NCBI GenBank assembly: GCA_018771605.1 | Contig: CP076324.1 | Coordinates: 496,001 to 560,000, forward strand | Length of the DNA stretch: 64,000 bases | Reading direction: 5' to 3' | From: Aquificota bacterium | GTDB lineage: Bacteria > Aquificota > Aquificia > Aquificales > Aquificaceae | Shown: positions 40,460 through 48,783 of the stretch, one piece after another | Layout of the letters: every line of letters begins with the position of its first letter | Position numbering within the stretch: position 1 is the first letter of the stretch | Program-made: the position numbers and the translations under genes | Notes under the pieces: generated by a model | What the model was told of the DNA's origin: nothing | What the model saw: only the letters and a program-made list of their open reading frames with translations | Databases searched by the model: none

Positions 40460-41340
40460 TGCTACCCGCCCTTGTAATTACGGGCTTTTTGGGAACGGGT
40501 AAAACTACCCTTTTGATAAACTCTGCAAGAGAATACTTTAAAGACAAAAGAATCGCTCTTATAGTGAATGAGCTTGGAGAGGTAGGAGTAGACGGGAAGG
40601 TTTTAAGGAATGCCTACTCGGAAGTTCTGGAATTGCCAGAGGGTTGTATATGCTGCACTCTGCACGCAGAGTTTGAAAAAGCCATTGGGGAGATAAGGGA
40701 GAAGTACAATCCGGAAATTTTACTTGTAGAAACCTCTGGCGGAGCGGTGCCTTTCCCTGTAATGCTTAGTCTACAAGCCTTGGGCTGTTCTGTGGATGGT
40801 GTTATATGCCTTGTGGACTGCGCCAATTTTGAAAAATACAAAGAAGACAACACTGCCAAATACCAGATAGGAAGCTCTAATGTGATCGTCTTAAACAAAA
40901 TTGACTTGGTGGATGAAGACAAAATAAAGAAGGTTGAAGAAGAAGTAAGGGAAATATGGCAATTATACAGGCCTGTGAATGCCTTCACTGGCGAGCCTTA
41001 CTATACAAAGGTAAAGATATACAAAACTCAGTATGGAAAGTTGCCACAAAAAGTCTTTGAAGGGCTTTACACTATACCAGAGCTAAAAGACTTTCCCCAC
41101 CATCACAGCCACAACTACAAACAAAGGGTAATAAACCTTATAGAACCACTTGATTACGATGAGCTTGAGAAGAGGCTTAAAAGCCTACCGGAAAACATAA
41201 TAAGGGCAAAGGGTATTGTTAGGCTAAAGCATTATCCCAAGCCTGTTGTAATAAATTATGCCTTTGGCTACTTAGACTATCCCATAGAAATATCGGACTA
41301 CGACGGGCCCTCCTTTTTAGTCTTGATTGAAGGAGGATAA
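40459..41340 (+). CDS. CobW/COG0523-family G3E GTPase
   Basis: 293-residue metal-chaperone GTPase: Walker A GFLGTGKTT (9-17), the metal site CICC (Cys63, 65, 66), switch II VETSGGAVPFP and the guanine motif NKID. A His-rich stretch HHHSHN (about 215) may bind metal. The C-terminal CobW domain is present. G3E proteins insert or buffer Zn, Fe, Co or Ni; the operon suggests metal delivery to an enzyme of the oxidoreductase operon. Which metal is unknown. Confidence 0.85.
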   Translation: MLPALVITGFLGTGKTTLLINSAREYFKDKRIALIVNELGEVGVDGKVLRNAYSEVLELPEGCICCTLHAEFEKAIGEIREKYNPEILLVETSGGAVPFPVMLSLQALGCSVDGVICLVDCANFEKYKEDNTAKYQIGSSNVIVLNKIDLVDEDKIKKVEEEVREIWQLYRPVNAFTGEPYYTKVKIYKTQYGKLPQKVFEGLYTIPELKDFPHHHSHNYKQRVINLIEPLDYDELEKRLKSLPENIIRAKGIVRLKHYPKPVVINYAFGYLDYPIEISDYDGPSFLVLIEGG

Positions 41341-41372
41341 GTACGGGCCTTGACCTACTTTTACAGAATATA

Positions 41373-42314
41373 TTGAACCCACCAGTGCTTATGTTTTTGC
41401 TTGGATTGGGTTCTGTGCTTTTGAGGACCGAGCTTGAGGTGCCACAGCCTTTGCCTAAGCTTTTCTCTCTATACCTTCTAATAGCCATAGGCCTTCATGG
41501 AGGTTATGAGCTTTCAAAGAGTGGTATAACCCTTGATGTCCTTAAGGTGCTTTTTCTTGCCGTATTTATGGCGATTATAGTTCCCATATATGCCTTCTTT
41601 ATCCTTAGGCTTAAGCTTGATGTATACAATGCGGTAGCCATTGCTGCCACCTATGGTTCAATAAGCGCAGTTACCTTTATAACAGCTGGTTCTTTTCTAA
41701 ACAGCTTGGGGCAAAATTATGGTGGTTATATGGTGGCTGCCATGACCCTTATGGAGTCGCCCGCCATAGTGATAGGCCTTATCCTTTTGACCCTTTTTGC
41801 CAAAAGGAACAACAACTCTCATATAGAATGGAAGGAGGTGTTTAGGGAATCCTTCCTTAATCCATCTGTCTACATACTCATGGGAACTCTCCTTATAGGC
41901 TTTATAACTGGAGAAAAGGGTTGGAAGGCTATGGATCCTCTTTTTGGGGTGCTTTTTAAAGGCATGCTTGCCTTTTTCCTTTTAGACATGGGTATAGTGG
42001 CGGGTCGCAGGATAGGGGAGATAAAAAGGGTTGGCATATTCCTTGTAGCCTTTGGCGTACTTCTTCCTATTTTTAACGCGCTTTTGGGTATATTTCTTGC
42101 TAAACTTTTTGGGCTTTCTAAGGGTGATGCCTTTATGTTTTCCATACTTTGCGCCAGCGCTTCCTATATAGCCGTTCCTGCGGCCATGAGGCTTTCTGTG
42201 CCGGAGGCAAACCCAAGCCTTTATGTAACCATGTCCTTGGCCATAACCTTTCCTTTCAACATAGCTATAGGGATTCCGCTATACTACGTTTTTATAAACC
42301 TTCTATGGGGGTAA
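41373..42314 (+). CDS. sbtA: SbtA-type sodium-dependent bicarbonate transporter
   Basis: SbtA family permease with about ten membrane helices; cyanobacterial SbtA imports bicarbonate with Na+. Seen: NPPVLMFLLGLGSVLLRTEL and EVPQPLPKLFSLYLLI, the family start. The TTG at 41373 is the minimal start; in frame upstream from 41343 (ACG after AAGGAGG at 6 nt) the codons read MGLDLLLQN, matching the usual SbtA N-terminus, so the true start may be non-AUG. sbtB lies 4 nt downstream. Substrate inferred. Confidence 0.82.
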   Translation: MNPPVLMFLLGLGSVLLRTELEVPQPLPKLFSLYLLIAIGLHGGYELSKSGITLDVLKVLFLAVFMAIIVPIYAFFILRLKLDVYNAVAIAATYGSISAVTFITAGSFLNSLGQNYGGYMVAAMTLMESPAIVIGLILLTLFAKRNNNSHIEWKEVFRESFLNPSVYILMGTLLIGFITGEKGWKAMDPLFGVLFKGMLAFFLLDMGIVAGRRIGEIKRVGIFLVAFGVLLPIFNALLGIFLAKLFGLSKGDAFMFSILCASASYIAVPAAMRLSVPEANPSLYVTMSLAITFPFNIAIGIPLYYVFINLLWG

Positions 42315-42318
42315 TAAG

Positions 42319-42612
42319 ATGGAACCAATGAAGAAAGTGGAGGTAGTGGTGGATAGTGTGTACCTTAATAGGGTGCTTGATATCTTGGAAAGGCAAGGCG
42401 TATCTGGCTACACGGTAATAAGAGATGTTTTGGGCAAAGGAGAAAGGGGTATAATGGCTGGGGATGAGCTTACAGATGTATTCAAAAATAGTTATGTATT
42501 TACCGTATGTTCTGAAGAGATTGCCAAAAGCATAGCAGAAAGTTTGAGACCTCTTCTAAGTAAGGTGGGTGGAGTGTGTATAATCTCAGATGTGCTTTGG
42601 CTTATGCACTGA
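42319..42612 (+). CDS. sbtB: SbtB, PII-like regulator of SbtA
   Basis: 97-residue PII-fold protein. VEVVVDSVYLNRVLDIL, the T-loop region GYTVIRDVLGKGERGIMAGDE and ECSEEIA-type end follow the SbtB pattern. SbtB binds AMP/cAMP/ADP and blocks SbtA in the cyanobacteria. Pairing directly after sbtA is the conserved arrangement. GGGG-rich bases precede the ATG weakly. No C-terminal CxxC redox extension. Confidence 0.82.
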   Translation: MEPMKKVEVVVDSVYLNRVLDILERQGVSGYTVIRDVLGKGERGIMAGDELTDVFKNSYVFTVCSEEIAKSIAESLRPLLSKVGGVCIISDVLWLMH

Positions 42613-42673
42613 ATATAAGGAAAACTTATAATATTCATCATAATTACTAATGGCGTGCAACAGATAAGGGGCT

Positions 42674-42679
42674 TATAAT
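42674..42679 (+). promoter_or_regulatory. -10 box upstream of tusA-dsrE genes
   Basis: TATAAT 32 nt before the tusA ATG, followed by AGGAGGTGATT. The -35 is not convincing. A second TATAAT lies at 42628-42633. Confidence 0.5.
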
Positions 42680-42711
42680 ATGTGGATAATCTTACGTAGG
42701 AGGTGATTGAG

Positions 42712-42948
42712 ATGGCAACAATAACACCAGACAAAAGCCTTGATGCTTCTGGGCTTAATTGTCCTCTACCAGTTTTAAAAACAAAAAAAGCTATTGAGGA
42801 ACTGCAATCTGGGCAGGTTTTAGAGGTTATAACCACAGACCCAGGTGCCAAGGCAGATATACCTGCCTTTTGCAACAGGACAGGTCATCAACTTTTGGAG
42901 ACGGTAGAGGAAGGAGGAAAGATCATCTTCTACATCAGGAAGAAATAG
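42712..42948 (+). CDS. tusA: TusA sulfur carrier protein
   Basis: 78-residue SirA-like carrier with DASGLNCPLPVL, the persulfidated Cys17 in the CPxP motif. TusA hands sulfane sulfur to DsrE proteins and to the sHdr system in sulfur oxidizers. ATG 42712 follows AGGAGGTGATTGAG; the GTG at 42703 lies in that site. It heads tusA-dsrE3A-dsrE upstream of sHdr. Confidence 0.92.
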   Translation: MATITPDKSLDASGLNCPLPVLKTKKAIEELQSGQVLEVITTDPGAKADIPAFCNRTGHQLLETVEEGGKIIFYIRKK

Positions 42949-42961
42949 GGAGGGATAAAAA

Positions 42962-43495
42962 ATGGCTACAGAAAGACTTGCCATAATAGCCACAAAGGGG
43001 ACCCTTGATATGGCTTATCCGCCACTTATACTTGCTTCTACGGCTGCTTCTCTTGGTATAGAAACGGCCGTGTTCTTCACTTTTTATGGTCTAAACATAA
43101 TCCACAAAAAGAAGATGCACGAGCTCAAGATAGCACCCATCGGAAACCCTGCCATGCCTATGGCCTTCCCACCCTCTATGCAAAACCAGGTAACTAATCT
43201 CATATCTTCCATCCTGCCAGGTCCTCCACAAATACTGGGAATCATCCCCGGGATGACAGACCTTATGAGCTTTATGATGAAAAAGACCATAAAGGAGCAT
43301 GGGGTTGCAAGCATACCAGAACTTTTAGAAGCTTGCAAAGAGGCCGATGTAAAGCTTATACCATGCCAGATGACCATGGAGCTTTTTGGATATAAGTATG
43401 AGGACCTCATAGATGGTCTTGAGCCACCCGCAGGTGCAGCCACCTTTATAAACTATGTAATTGAGGCAGACAAACCTATGATAATCTTTGTTTAA
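42962..43495 (+). CDS. DsrE3A-type sulfurtransferase
   Basis: 177-residue DsrE/F-like protein of the DsrE3 group: ERLAIIATKGTLDMAYPPL, the conserved PIGNPAMPM and IPCQMTMELFGY with the reactive Cys135. DsrE3A-type proteins exchange persulfide with TusA. GGAGGGATAAAAA sets the ATG. Located between tusA and a second dsrE-like gene. Confidence 0.88.
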   Translation: MATERLAIIATKGTLDMAYPPLILASTAASLGIETAVFFTFYGLNIIHKKKMHELKIAPIGNPAMPMAFPPSMQNQVTNLISSILPGPPQILGIIPGMTDLMSFMMKKTIKEHGVASIPELLEACKEADVKLIPCQMTMELFGYKYEDLIDGLEPPAGAATFINYVIEADKPMIIFV

Positions 43496-43506
43496 GGAGG
43501 ATAAAG

Positions 43507-43923
43507 ATGGCTTATGAAAAGGTGCTGTTTTATATCTTAACCGTGCCTTTTTTTGAAAGGGCTGAGCCAACCACTGGTGAGCTTATCAATCCACAGGCTG
43601 GAGCTCCCTTCTTTTTAGCAACAGCTGCCACCACAATGGACTATGAGGTGGAAATGGTTATAACCTCTGAGGCTGGCTTTCTCCTTATGAGAGACAACGC
43701 AAAAAAGGTAAAGGTAAGGCCTGGTGTGGAACAAACGGTTTATGACTTTATAAAGATGGCAAAGGAAGCCGGTGTAAAGATATATCTTTGTGTGCCTTCC
43801 TTGGACCTTACGGAAATATACAAAAAGGAAGATGTGAATACTGAACTCTGCGATGGCATAATAGGTGGTGCTGCCTTTCTTGATAAGTTGATGAGTGGCG
43901 AGTATGCGGTTATCACCCTTTAA
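43507..43923 (+). CDS. DsrE/DsrEFH-like protein
   Basis: 138-residue DsrE-fold protein: KVLFYILTVPFFERAEPT, TTMDYEVEMVIT and KIYLCVPSLDLTEIY with Cys95 at the active-site position of the family. Substrate specificity cannot be predicted from length alone. AAGGAGGATAAAG before the ATG; part of the tusA-dsrE3A operon. The next gene has its own regulatory region. Confidence 0.82.
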   Translation: MAYEKVLFYILTVPFFERAEPTTGELINPQAGAPFFLATAATTMDYEVEMVITSEAGFLLMRDNAKKVKVRPGVEQTVYDFIKMAKEAGVKIYLCVPSLDLTEIYKKEDVNTELCDGIIGGAAFLDKLMSGEYAVITL

Positions 43924-43981
43924 CCCTTTTTTGTCTATCCTCTTATAAGTATATACTTAAATTTGCATAAGAAAAATTTAA

Positions 43982-43995
43982 TTGACTTTGGTCAA
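43982..43995. promoter_or_regulatory. FNR/DNR-like palindrome upstream of sHdr genes
   Basis: TTGACTTTGGTCAA fits TTGAY-N4-RTCAA, the FNR/CRP-family consensus, 45 nt before the hdrC1 ATG. The first half also reads as a -35 (TTGACT). Both meanings are possible; no FNR-like gene is in the window. Confidence 0.5.
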
Positions 43996-44039
43996 GTTTG
44001 TAATACCTTTATTAAAAGAACTCAAAAGGAGGTTTAGAA

Positions 44040-44768
44040 ATGGATGGACATCCTTATGGATACAACCTCCCCATATCGGAGAAGACCAAGGCTGTGCCTT
44101 GGGAAGAAAAGGTCCGTATAGTAGAAGAGGTAAAATCGGACTTTCGCTTTAAGGAATACATCTTTGGCTGTCTTAACTGCGGTGTTTGCACCGCTTCCTG
44201 CCCTTCCAACAGGTTCTTTGACTACTCTCCCAGAGAGATAGTCCAAAGATTTCTGGAAGAGGATGTGGAAGTCCTCTATGACATGATGCATGAGTATATA
44301 TGGGCCTGTTCTCAGTGTTTTACCTGTTGGATAAGGTGTCCTTTTGTTAACAACCCGGGTGGCCTTGTGGCCATAATGAGGGAAGTGGCCGTTAGAAATG
44401 CCTTTGAAGCCACAAAGGACCTCCTCAAACCCTACGGAAGGGTTCTCCTTAAGGTTATGACCACAGGAAACCAGCTTTCTGCGGACATGCTCCAGCCCGA
44501 CTTCTTTCCAGACTGGGGTCCCAAGATGGCGGACAACATGGAAAACCTAAGGGCCAAAAGGCTTGCCATACCCTTTGATGTAGGAAAATCTGTGAAAACC
44601 GCTTGGGAAGTATCTCTGGAAACTGCCATAGAGATGTATACCATCTGGAGAGAGACGGGCATCTTTGAAATGCTTGAAAAGCTTGACCCCAACCTCTACA
44701 ACGTCATAATGGATATAGTGGAAGAAAATGAAGAAAGGTATGAGGAACTCTATGAGGAAGAGGAGTAA
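44040..44768 (+). CDS. shdrC1: sHdrC1, iron-sulfur subunit of the sulfur-oxidizing Hdr-like complex
   Basis: 242 residues with two [4Fe-4S] motifs: C44/47/50/54 (CLNCGVCTASCP) and C90/93/96/100 (CSQCFTCWIRCP), as in HdrC. Probable electron conduit from HdrA flavin to the HdrB site. It heads the core operon C1-B1-A-hyp-C2-B2. AAAGGAGGTTTAGAA precedes the ATG. Confidence 0.92.
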   Translation: MDGHPYGYNLPISEKTKAVPWEEKVRIVEEVKSDFRFKEYIFGCLNCGVCTASCPSNRFFDYSPREIVQRFLEEDVEVLYDMMHEYIWACSQCFTCWIRCPFVNNPGGLVAIMREVAVRNAFEATKDLLKPYGRVLLKVMTTGNQLSADMLQPDFFPDWGPKMADNMENLRAKRLAIPFDVGKSVKTAWEVSLETAIEMYTIWRETGIFEMLEKLDPNLYNVIMDIVEENEERYEELYEEEE

Positions 44769-44816
44769 GCTAACAAAAGGGGCTAATACCCCAAAAAACT
44801 TTAAGGAGGTGTAATC

Positions 44817-46172
44817 ATGGCACACGGGCATGGTTTTGGACATAACAGCCCAGGAGGGCTTTTGAGGTATCCAGAAAAGCCGCCTTTCCCGCTCAAGGAG
44901 TATAACGCTCACTACGACCACATCTTTGAAATGATGGAAGAGCTTGAGGCAAAGGGCGAAATTCTCATACATAGAATCACCGAGGAACATCAACCTGTAG
45001 AGGTCTACACAAGAACTGGAAGGATAAAGCTTATACCCACCAACAAGCTTTGGCACCACAAGTCTTGTGGTCAGTGTGGAAACATACCAGGATACCCAGC
45101 TTCTATCTTTTGGTTTATGAACAAGTTTGGCCTTGACTATCTCAATGAACCACATCAAACCTCTTGTACCGCATGGAACTATCACGGCTCTGGCACATCC
45201 AACCCTGTAGCCCTTGCAGCAGTTTGGCTCAGGAATATGCACCAAGCTTGGAAGACAGGCTACTATCCTCTAATCCACTGTGGAACCTCTTTTGGTTCTT
45301 ATAAGGAGACAAGGGAACAGCTCATTATGAACAAGGAACTAAGGGATGCGGTAAAGCCCATCCTCAAAAAGCTCGGAAGGCTTACAGAGGATGGAAGGAT
45401 AGTAATACCACAAGAGATAGTTCACTACTCCGAGTGGGTCCATGCTATGAGGTATAGGATCGCCGAACTATATCAAAAGGAAGGAAAGCCCAAGGGCATA
45501 GATGTTTCCAACGTAAGGGTTGCTATACACAACGCTTGCCACACATACAAGATGATAGCTGACGACTATCCTTATGACCCAGAGGTCTTTAACGGCCAAA
45601 GGCCTGCCGCTTCCACCGCTGTAGTCAAGGCTCTTGGCGCCCAAGTGGTGGATTACTCCACCTGGTATGACTGCTGTGGCTTTGGCTTTAGACACATACT
45701 AACAGAAAGGGAATTTACCAGGTCTTTTGCCATACAAAGGAAGCTAAAGGTTATAGCCGAAGAAGTAAAGGCAGACCTTATAGTTACTCACGACACTGGT
45801 TGCACCACCACCTTTGAAAAGAACCAGTGGATAGGAAAGGCTCATGGTATGTACCATCCTGTAGCCGTTATGTCCGATGTTATGTTTGCAGCTTTGGCAT
45901 GTGGCGCCCATCCCTTCAAAGTGGTCCAGCTCTACTGGAACTGCTCCAACTATGAGCCACTCCTTGAGAAGATGGGTATTACCAACTGGAGAGAGCTAAG
46001 GAAAGAATGGGAAGACACGGTCAAGTACATAGCTGAGCTTGAAAAGGCGGGCAAATACGACGAGCTTATGGAGTTCTTCAAGGAGTATGACCTTTATGAG
46101 CCTTACAGCAGAACGTCCACAGGAAAGCCAAGGGCTTCTGCAACGGCCAATATGCCTCTGTTTAAGTCCTAA
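44817..46172 (+). CDS. shdrB1: sHdrB1, CCG-domain catalytic subunit
   Basis: 451 residues with long N-terminus (SCGQCGNIPGYP) and a CCG motif WYDCCGFGFRH in the C-terminal half, plus THDTGCTTTFE. CCG-domain cysteines bind the noncubane [4Fe-4S] clusters in HdrB. sHdrB1 is longer than methanogen HdrB (about 300), typical of the sHdr type. Sits in the putative sulfane-sulfur oxidizing core with sHdrC1. TTAAGGAGGTGTAATC precedes the ATG. Confidence 0.92.
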   Translation: MAHGHGFGHNSPGGLLRYPEKPPFPLKEYNAHYDHIFEMMEELEAKGEILIHRITEEHQPVEVYTRTGRIKLIPTNKLWHHKSCGQCGNIPGYPASIFWFMNKFGLDYLNEPHQTSCTAWNYHGSGTSNPVALAAVWLRNMHQAWKTGYYPLIHCGTSFGSYKETREQLIMNKELRDAVKPILKKLGRLTEDGRIVIPQEIVHYSEWVHAMRYRIAELYQKEGKPKGIDVSNVRVAIHNACHTYKMIADDYPYDPEVFNGQRPAASTAVVKALGAQVVDYSTWYDCCGFGFRHILTEREFTRSFAIQRKLKVIAEEVKADLIVTHDTGCTTTFEKNQWIGKAHGMYHPVAVMSDVMFAALACGAHPFKVVQLYWNCSNYEPLLEKMGITNWRELRKEWEDTVKYIAELEKAGKYDELMEFFKEYDLYEPYSRTSTGKPRASATANMPLFKS

Positions 46173-46180
46173 GCTTTCGT

Positions 46181-46195
46181 GGGGGCTTTGCCCCC
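46181..46195 (+). other. Intercistronic hairpin between sHdrB1 and sHdrA
   Basis: GGGGGCTTTGCCCCC folds into a 6-bp GC stem; it is followed by TTAAATCC but no T run, so it is more likely an mRNA stability or attenuation element than a terminator. Confidence 0.55.
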
Positions 46196-46219
46196 TTAAA
46201 TCCTATAAGGAGGTTAAAA

Positions 46220-47278
46220 ATGGCTAAAAGTGTGTTGGTAATCGGAGGTGGTCCTGCTGGACTTTCAGCAGCAAGGGCTTTGGGAAGGCTTGGTGTTCCC
46301 ACCATACTGGTGGAAAAGGATGGCCAGCTTGGTGGAAACCCCATCAAAAACCACTACCACACCCTCATTCCAAGGAAGCTAAAGCCCTCTCAAGTGATAG
46401 GCCCCTACATAAAGGAGGTGGAGAGCAACCCCAACATTAAAGTGCTTCTTAATACGGAGCTTACCGCTTGTGAGGGTGAGGCAGGTTCCTTTAAAGTGAC
46501 CCTTTCCAACGGAGAAAAGCATGAGGTAGGTGCTATCATAGTGGCCACAGGCTTTGAACACTTTGACCCAAGAAGGAAGGGAGAGCTTGGCTATGGCCTC
46601 TATCCCGACGTTATAACAAACCTTGAGCTTGAAAGGATGTTCTCTCAAGAAGGAAGGCTATACAGACCTTCCAACGGGCAGTTGCCCAAGAGGGTTGCTT
46701 TTGTCTTCTGCGTTGGTTCCAGGGACAGACAGCTTGGAGTTACCAACGTGCACTGCTGTAGGTATGGTTGCGCCCTCTCTGGCCTTCAAGGAATGGAGAT
46801 AAGAGAACATTATCCAGATGTGGATGTTTTCTGCTACTACATGGATGTAAGAACCTACGGCACATGGGAATATCCCTTCTACTGGGCGCCACAGGAGAAG
46901 TACGGCGTTAGGTATGTAAGGGGTAGGATAGCGGAAATAACCTACAGCCCTGCCGATGGTAGGCTAAGGGTAAAGCATGAAGATACCATAGTGCAAAGGC
47001 CTTCTGAAGTTCCTATGGACCTTGTGGTGCTTGTGCTTGGCATGGAGCCATCCCCAGGAACAAAGAAAGTAGCCAAGATACTAGGACTTTCCCAAGATCC
47101 AGACAGCCAATTCCTCATACCTTCCGATGAATCTGGTTCCAACATCATATCCAACAAGCCCGGCATATTCATAGCTGGAGCCTGTAAGGGACCCATAGAC
47201 ATAGAGTCTTCCTTCTCCGAAGGCGAAGCCGCAGCCGCAGAAGCTGCAGCCTTTATAGGCGCAAAGGTGACCGTATGA
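46220..47278 (+). CDS. shdrA: sHdrA, FAD-binding subunit
   Basis: 352-residue flavoprotein: FAD motif VIGGGPAGLSAARALG and a cysteine group CVGSRD...HCCRYGC for an unusual [4Fe-4S] cluster, conserved in HdrA. It is much shorter than methanogen HdrA (about 650) and lacks the added ferredoxin domains, as is typical for sHdrA. Receives electrons during sulfane-sulfur oxidation and donates to an unknown acceptor. AAGGAGGTTAAAA precedes the ATG; ends overlapping the hyp gene (ATGA). Confidence 0.93.
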   Translation: MAKSVLVIGGGPAGLSAARALGRLGVPTILVEKDGQLGGNPIKNHYHTLIPRKLKPSQVIGPYIKEVESNPNIKVLLNTELTACEGEAGSFKVTLSNGEKHEVGAIIVATGFEHFDPRRKGELGYGLYPDVITNLELERMFSQEGRLYRPSNGQLPKRVAFVFCVGSRDRQLGVTNVHCCRYGCALSGLQGMEIREHYPDVDVFCYYMDVRTYGTWEYPFYWAPQEKYGVRYVRGRIAEITYSPADGRLRVKHEDTIVQRPSEVPMDLVVLVLGMEPSPGTKKVAKILGLSQDPDSQFLIPSDESGSNIISNKPGIFIAGACKGPIDIESSFSEGEAAAAEAAAFIGAKVTV

Positions 47279-48009
47279 AGAAGCCAGTTATACTTGATGA
47301 CTTTCTTGTAAGGGACTATCTGATAAAGATACTGGGAGAAGGCGAGGAGTTTGTGCAAGAGTTTTATAAAGACCTCCTCGCCAAGTCCCTCCTATTTCAA
47401 CAGGCTTTTAGCAAAGAAAAACTTGCCTCTCTTACCCAAGAGGATTTGGACCTCATACTTGAAAAGATCTTTGCAGCAAGGAGAAGAAGACAAAAGATTT
47501 TGGAAGAGACAGGAGTGGACAGGCTAAAAAGAGCCATAAGCGACCTGCTTTATGGAAAGGCTAAAAGCTGGGAAGAAAGGGTGGAGAGGTTTGTAAAGGA
47601 GATAAGGGGCGTAGATAGAAAGATGGCAAGGGATATAGCCAGTGAAATACTCCACTTTACCTTTCCAGAGGAGTATGTGCTTTGGACCAGTTGGATATGG
47701 GACCCGGAAAGCGAAAGCGGTGCCATCGTCTTTTTAAAGGAAGAGCCTCCCAAAAAGAGCCTATACGGAGAGACCTACGAGGAGTTTGAACCCATTTACA
47801 AACAGATTCAGGAGAAGCTACTTGACTTTGGTATAAAGGTAAAGGGCTATCTTTTTGTGGATATATTCCTTGCCATGATATACGCCACCTATGTGGACTA
47901 TATGACCTTATCCACCATGCATAGCGCCAAGGGCTTTTTCCCGCCTGCGGGTGTTATGGCAAGAAGGCTCCTTGGCGTTATTAGAAAGGAAGACCTTTTG
48001 GAGGTATAA
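47275..48009 (+). CDS. sHdr-associated conserved hypothetical protein (Hyp)
   Basis: 244-residue, mainly helical protein without cysteines: DLILEKIFAARRRRQKIL, HFTFPEEYVLWTSWIWDPESESG. It occupies the position of the conserved hyp gene between hdrA and hdrC2 in sHdr clusters (C1-B1-A-hyp-C2-B2). No function is established. Translation coupled to sHdrA (4-nt overlap); sHdrC2 starts 3 nt after. Confidence 0.85.
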   Translation: MKKPVILDDFLVRDYLIKILGEGEEFVQEFYKDLLAKSLLFQQAFSKEKLASLTQEDLDLILEKIFAARRRRQKILEETGVDRLKRAISDLLYGKAKSWEERVERFVKEIRGVDRKMARDIASEILHFTFPEEYVLWTSWIWDPESESGAIVFLKEEPPKKSLYGETYEEFEPIYKQIQEKLLDFGIKVKGYLFVDIFLAMIYATYVDYMTLSTMHSAKGFFPPAGVMARRLLGVIRKEDLLEV

Positions 48010-48012
48010 ACC

Positions 48013-48771
48013 ATGGCAATACACGAAAGAAGCCTTGTAGAGCCAGAGAGAATCCTAAGAAAAGAGAGGCTTGTAATTGATGGTGTGGATGTATCTGGGG
48101 ACTGGAACCTTATCATACTCCCCAGGGTTATAAGCGACTATGACCTTGACTTTGCCAAGGAGATCATAAACTCTCCCGACGGCAAGACCATAAACCAATG
48201 CTACCAATGTTCTTACTGTACAGCCTCATGCCCAGTCCATAACTACTGGGATGAAAGGTACAATCCAAGGCACTTTATCTACCTTGCCAGGCTTGGCCTC
48301 ATAGATGAGCTTCAAAAAAGAGCGGATGTAATGTGGAGGTGCGTCTCTTGCCACAAATGCACCCACAGATGCCCAAAGGGTGTTTTGGTGGAAGAGGTGC
48401 TAAAGGTTATCCTAAGGACCATGGCCAAGAAAGGCCTAATAGAGGAATATCCTTCCAAGAAGTTTGACAAGTTCTTTACCGAGTCTGTGCTTGAGTATGG
48501 AAGGATAGAGGATGGTGAGCTTCTCTTTGGATGGATAGAAAAGCAAGGCTACAAGGTCTTCAAAGACCCCATACTCAAAAAGCCTGTGCCTTTTATAGGA
48601 GAAACACCCGAGTGGCTAAAACAGCTTACCCTAAAACCAATAAAGTCTATGAACATAGACTTCCTAATACTAAACGCCAAGCACATGCTCTTCCACCCCA
48701 GAACCAAAAACTGGAGCAAGTTCAAACAGGTTTTGCGTAAAGTTATGCAAGAAGAAGGAGCATTACATTAA
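48013..48771 (+). CDS. shdrC2: sHdrC2, iron-sulfur subunit
   Basis: 252 residues with two [4Fe-4S] motifs: C63/66/69/73 (CYQCSYCTASCP) and C110/113/116/120 (CVSCHKCTHRCP). Second HdrC paralogue of the complex, paired with sHdrB2. Located between the hyp gene and hdrB2. It shares no extensive similarity to sHdrC1 outside the clusters. Confidence 0.92.
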   Translation: MAIHERSLVEPERILRKERLVIDGVDVSGDWNLIILPRVISDYDLDFAKEIINSPDGKTINQCYQCSYCTASCPVHNYWDERYNPRHFIYLARLGLIDELQKRADVMWRCVSCHKCTHRCPKGVLVEEVLKVILRTMAKKGLIEEYPSKKFDKFFTESVLEYGRIEDGELLFGWIEKQGYKVFKDPILKKPVPFIGETPEWLKQLTLKPIKSMNIDFLILNAKHMLFHPRTKNWSKFKQVLRKVMQEEGALH

Positions 48772-48783
48772 GGAGGTTAAGAA

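Noticed and set aside
43982-43995. Calling TTGACT simply a -35 box
   Set aside because: No well-spaced -10 follows (best candidates at 14 or 16 bp are weak), and the perfect palindrome is better explained as an FNR-type site, though both remain possible.
44547-45245. 232-residue minus-strand frame across sHdrC1/sHdrB1
   Set aside because: Antisense to two conserved genes; low-complexity hydrophobic tail and no ribosome site.
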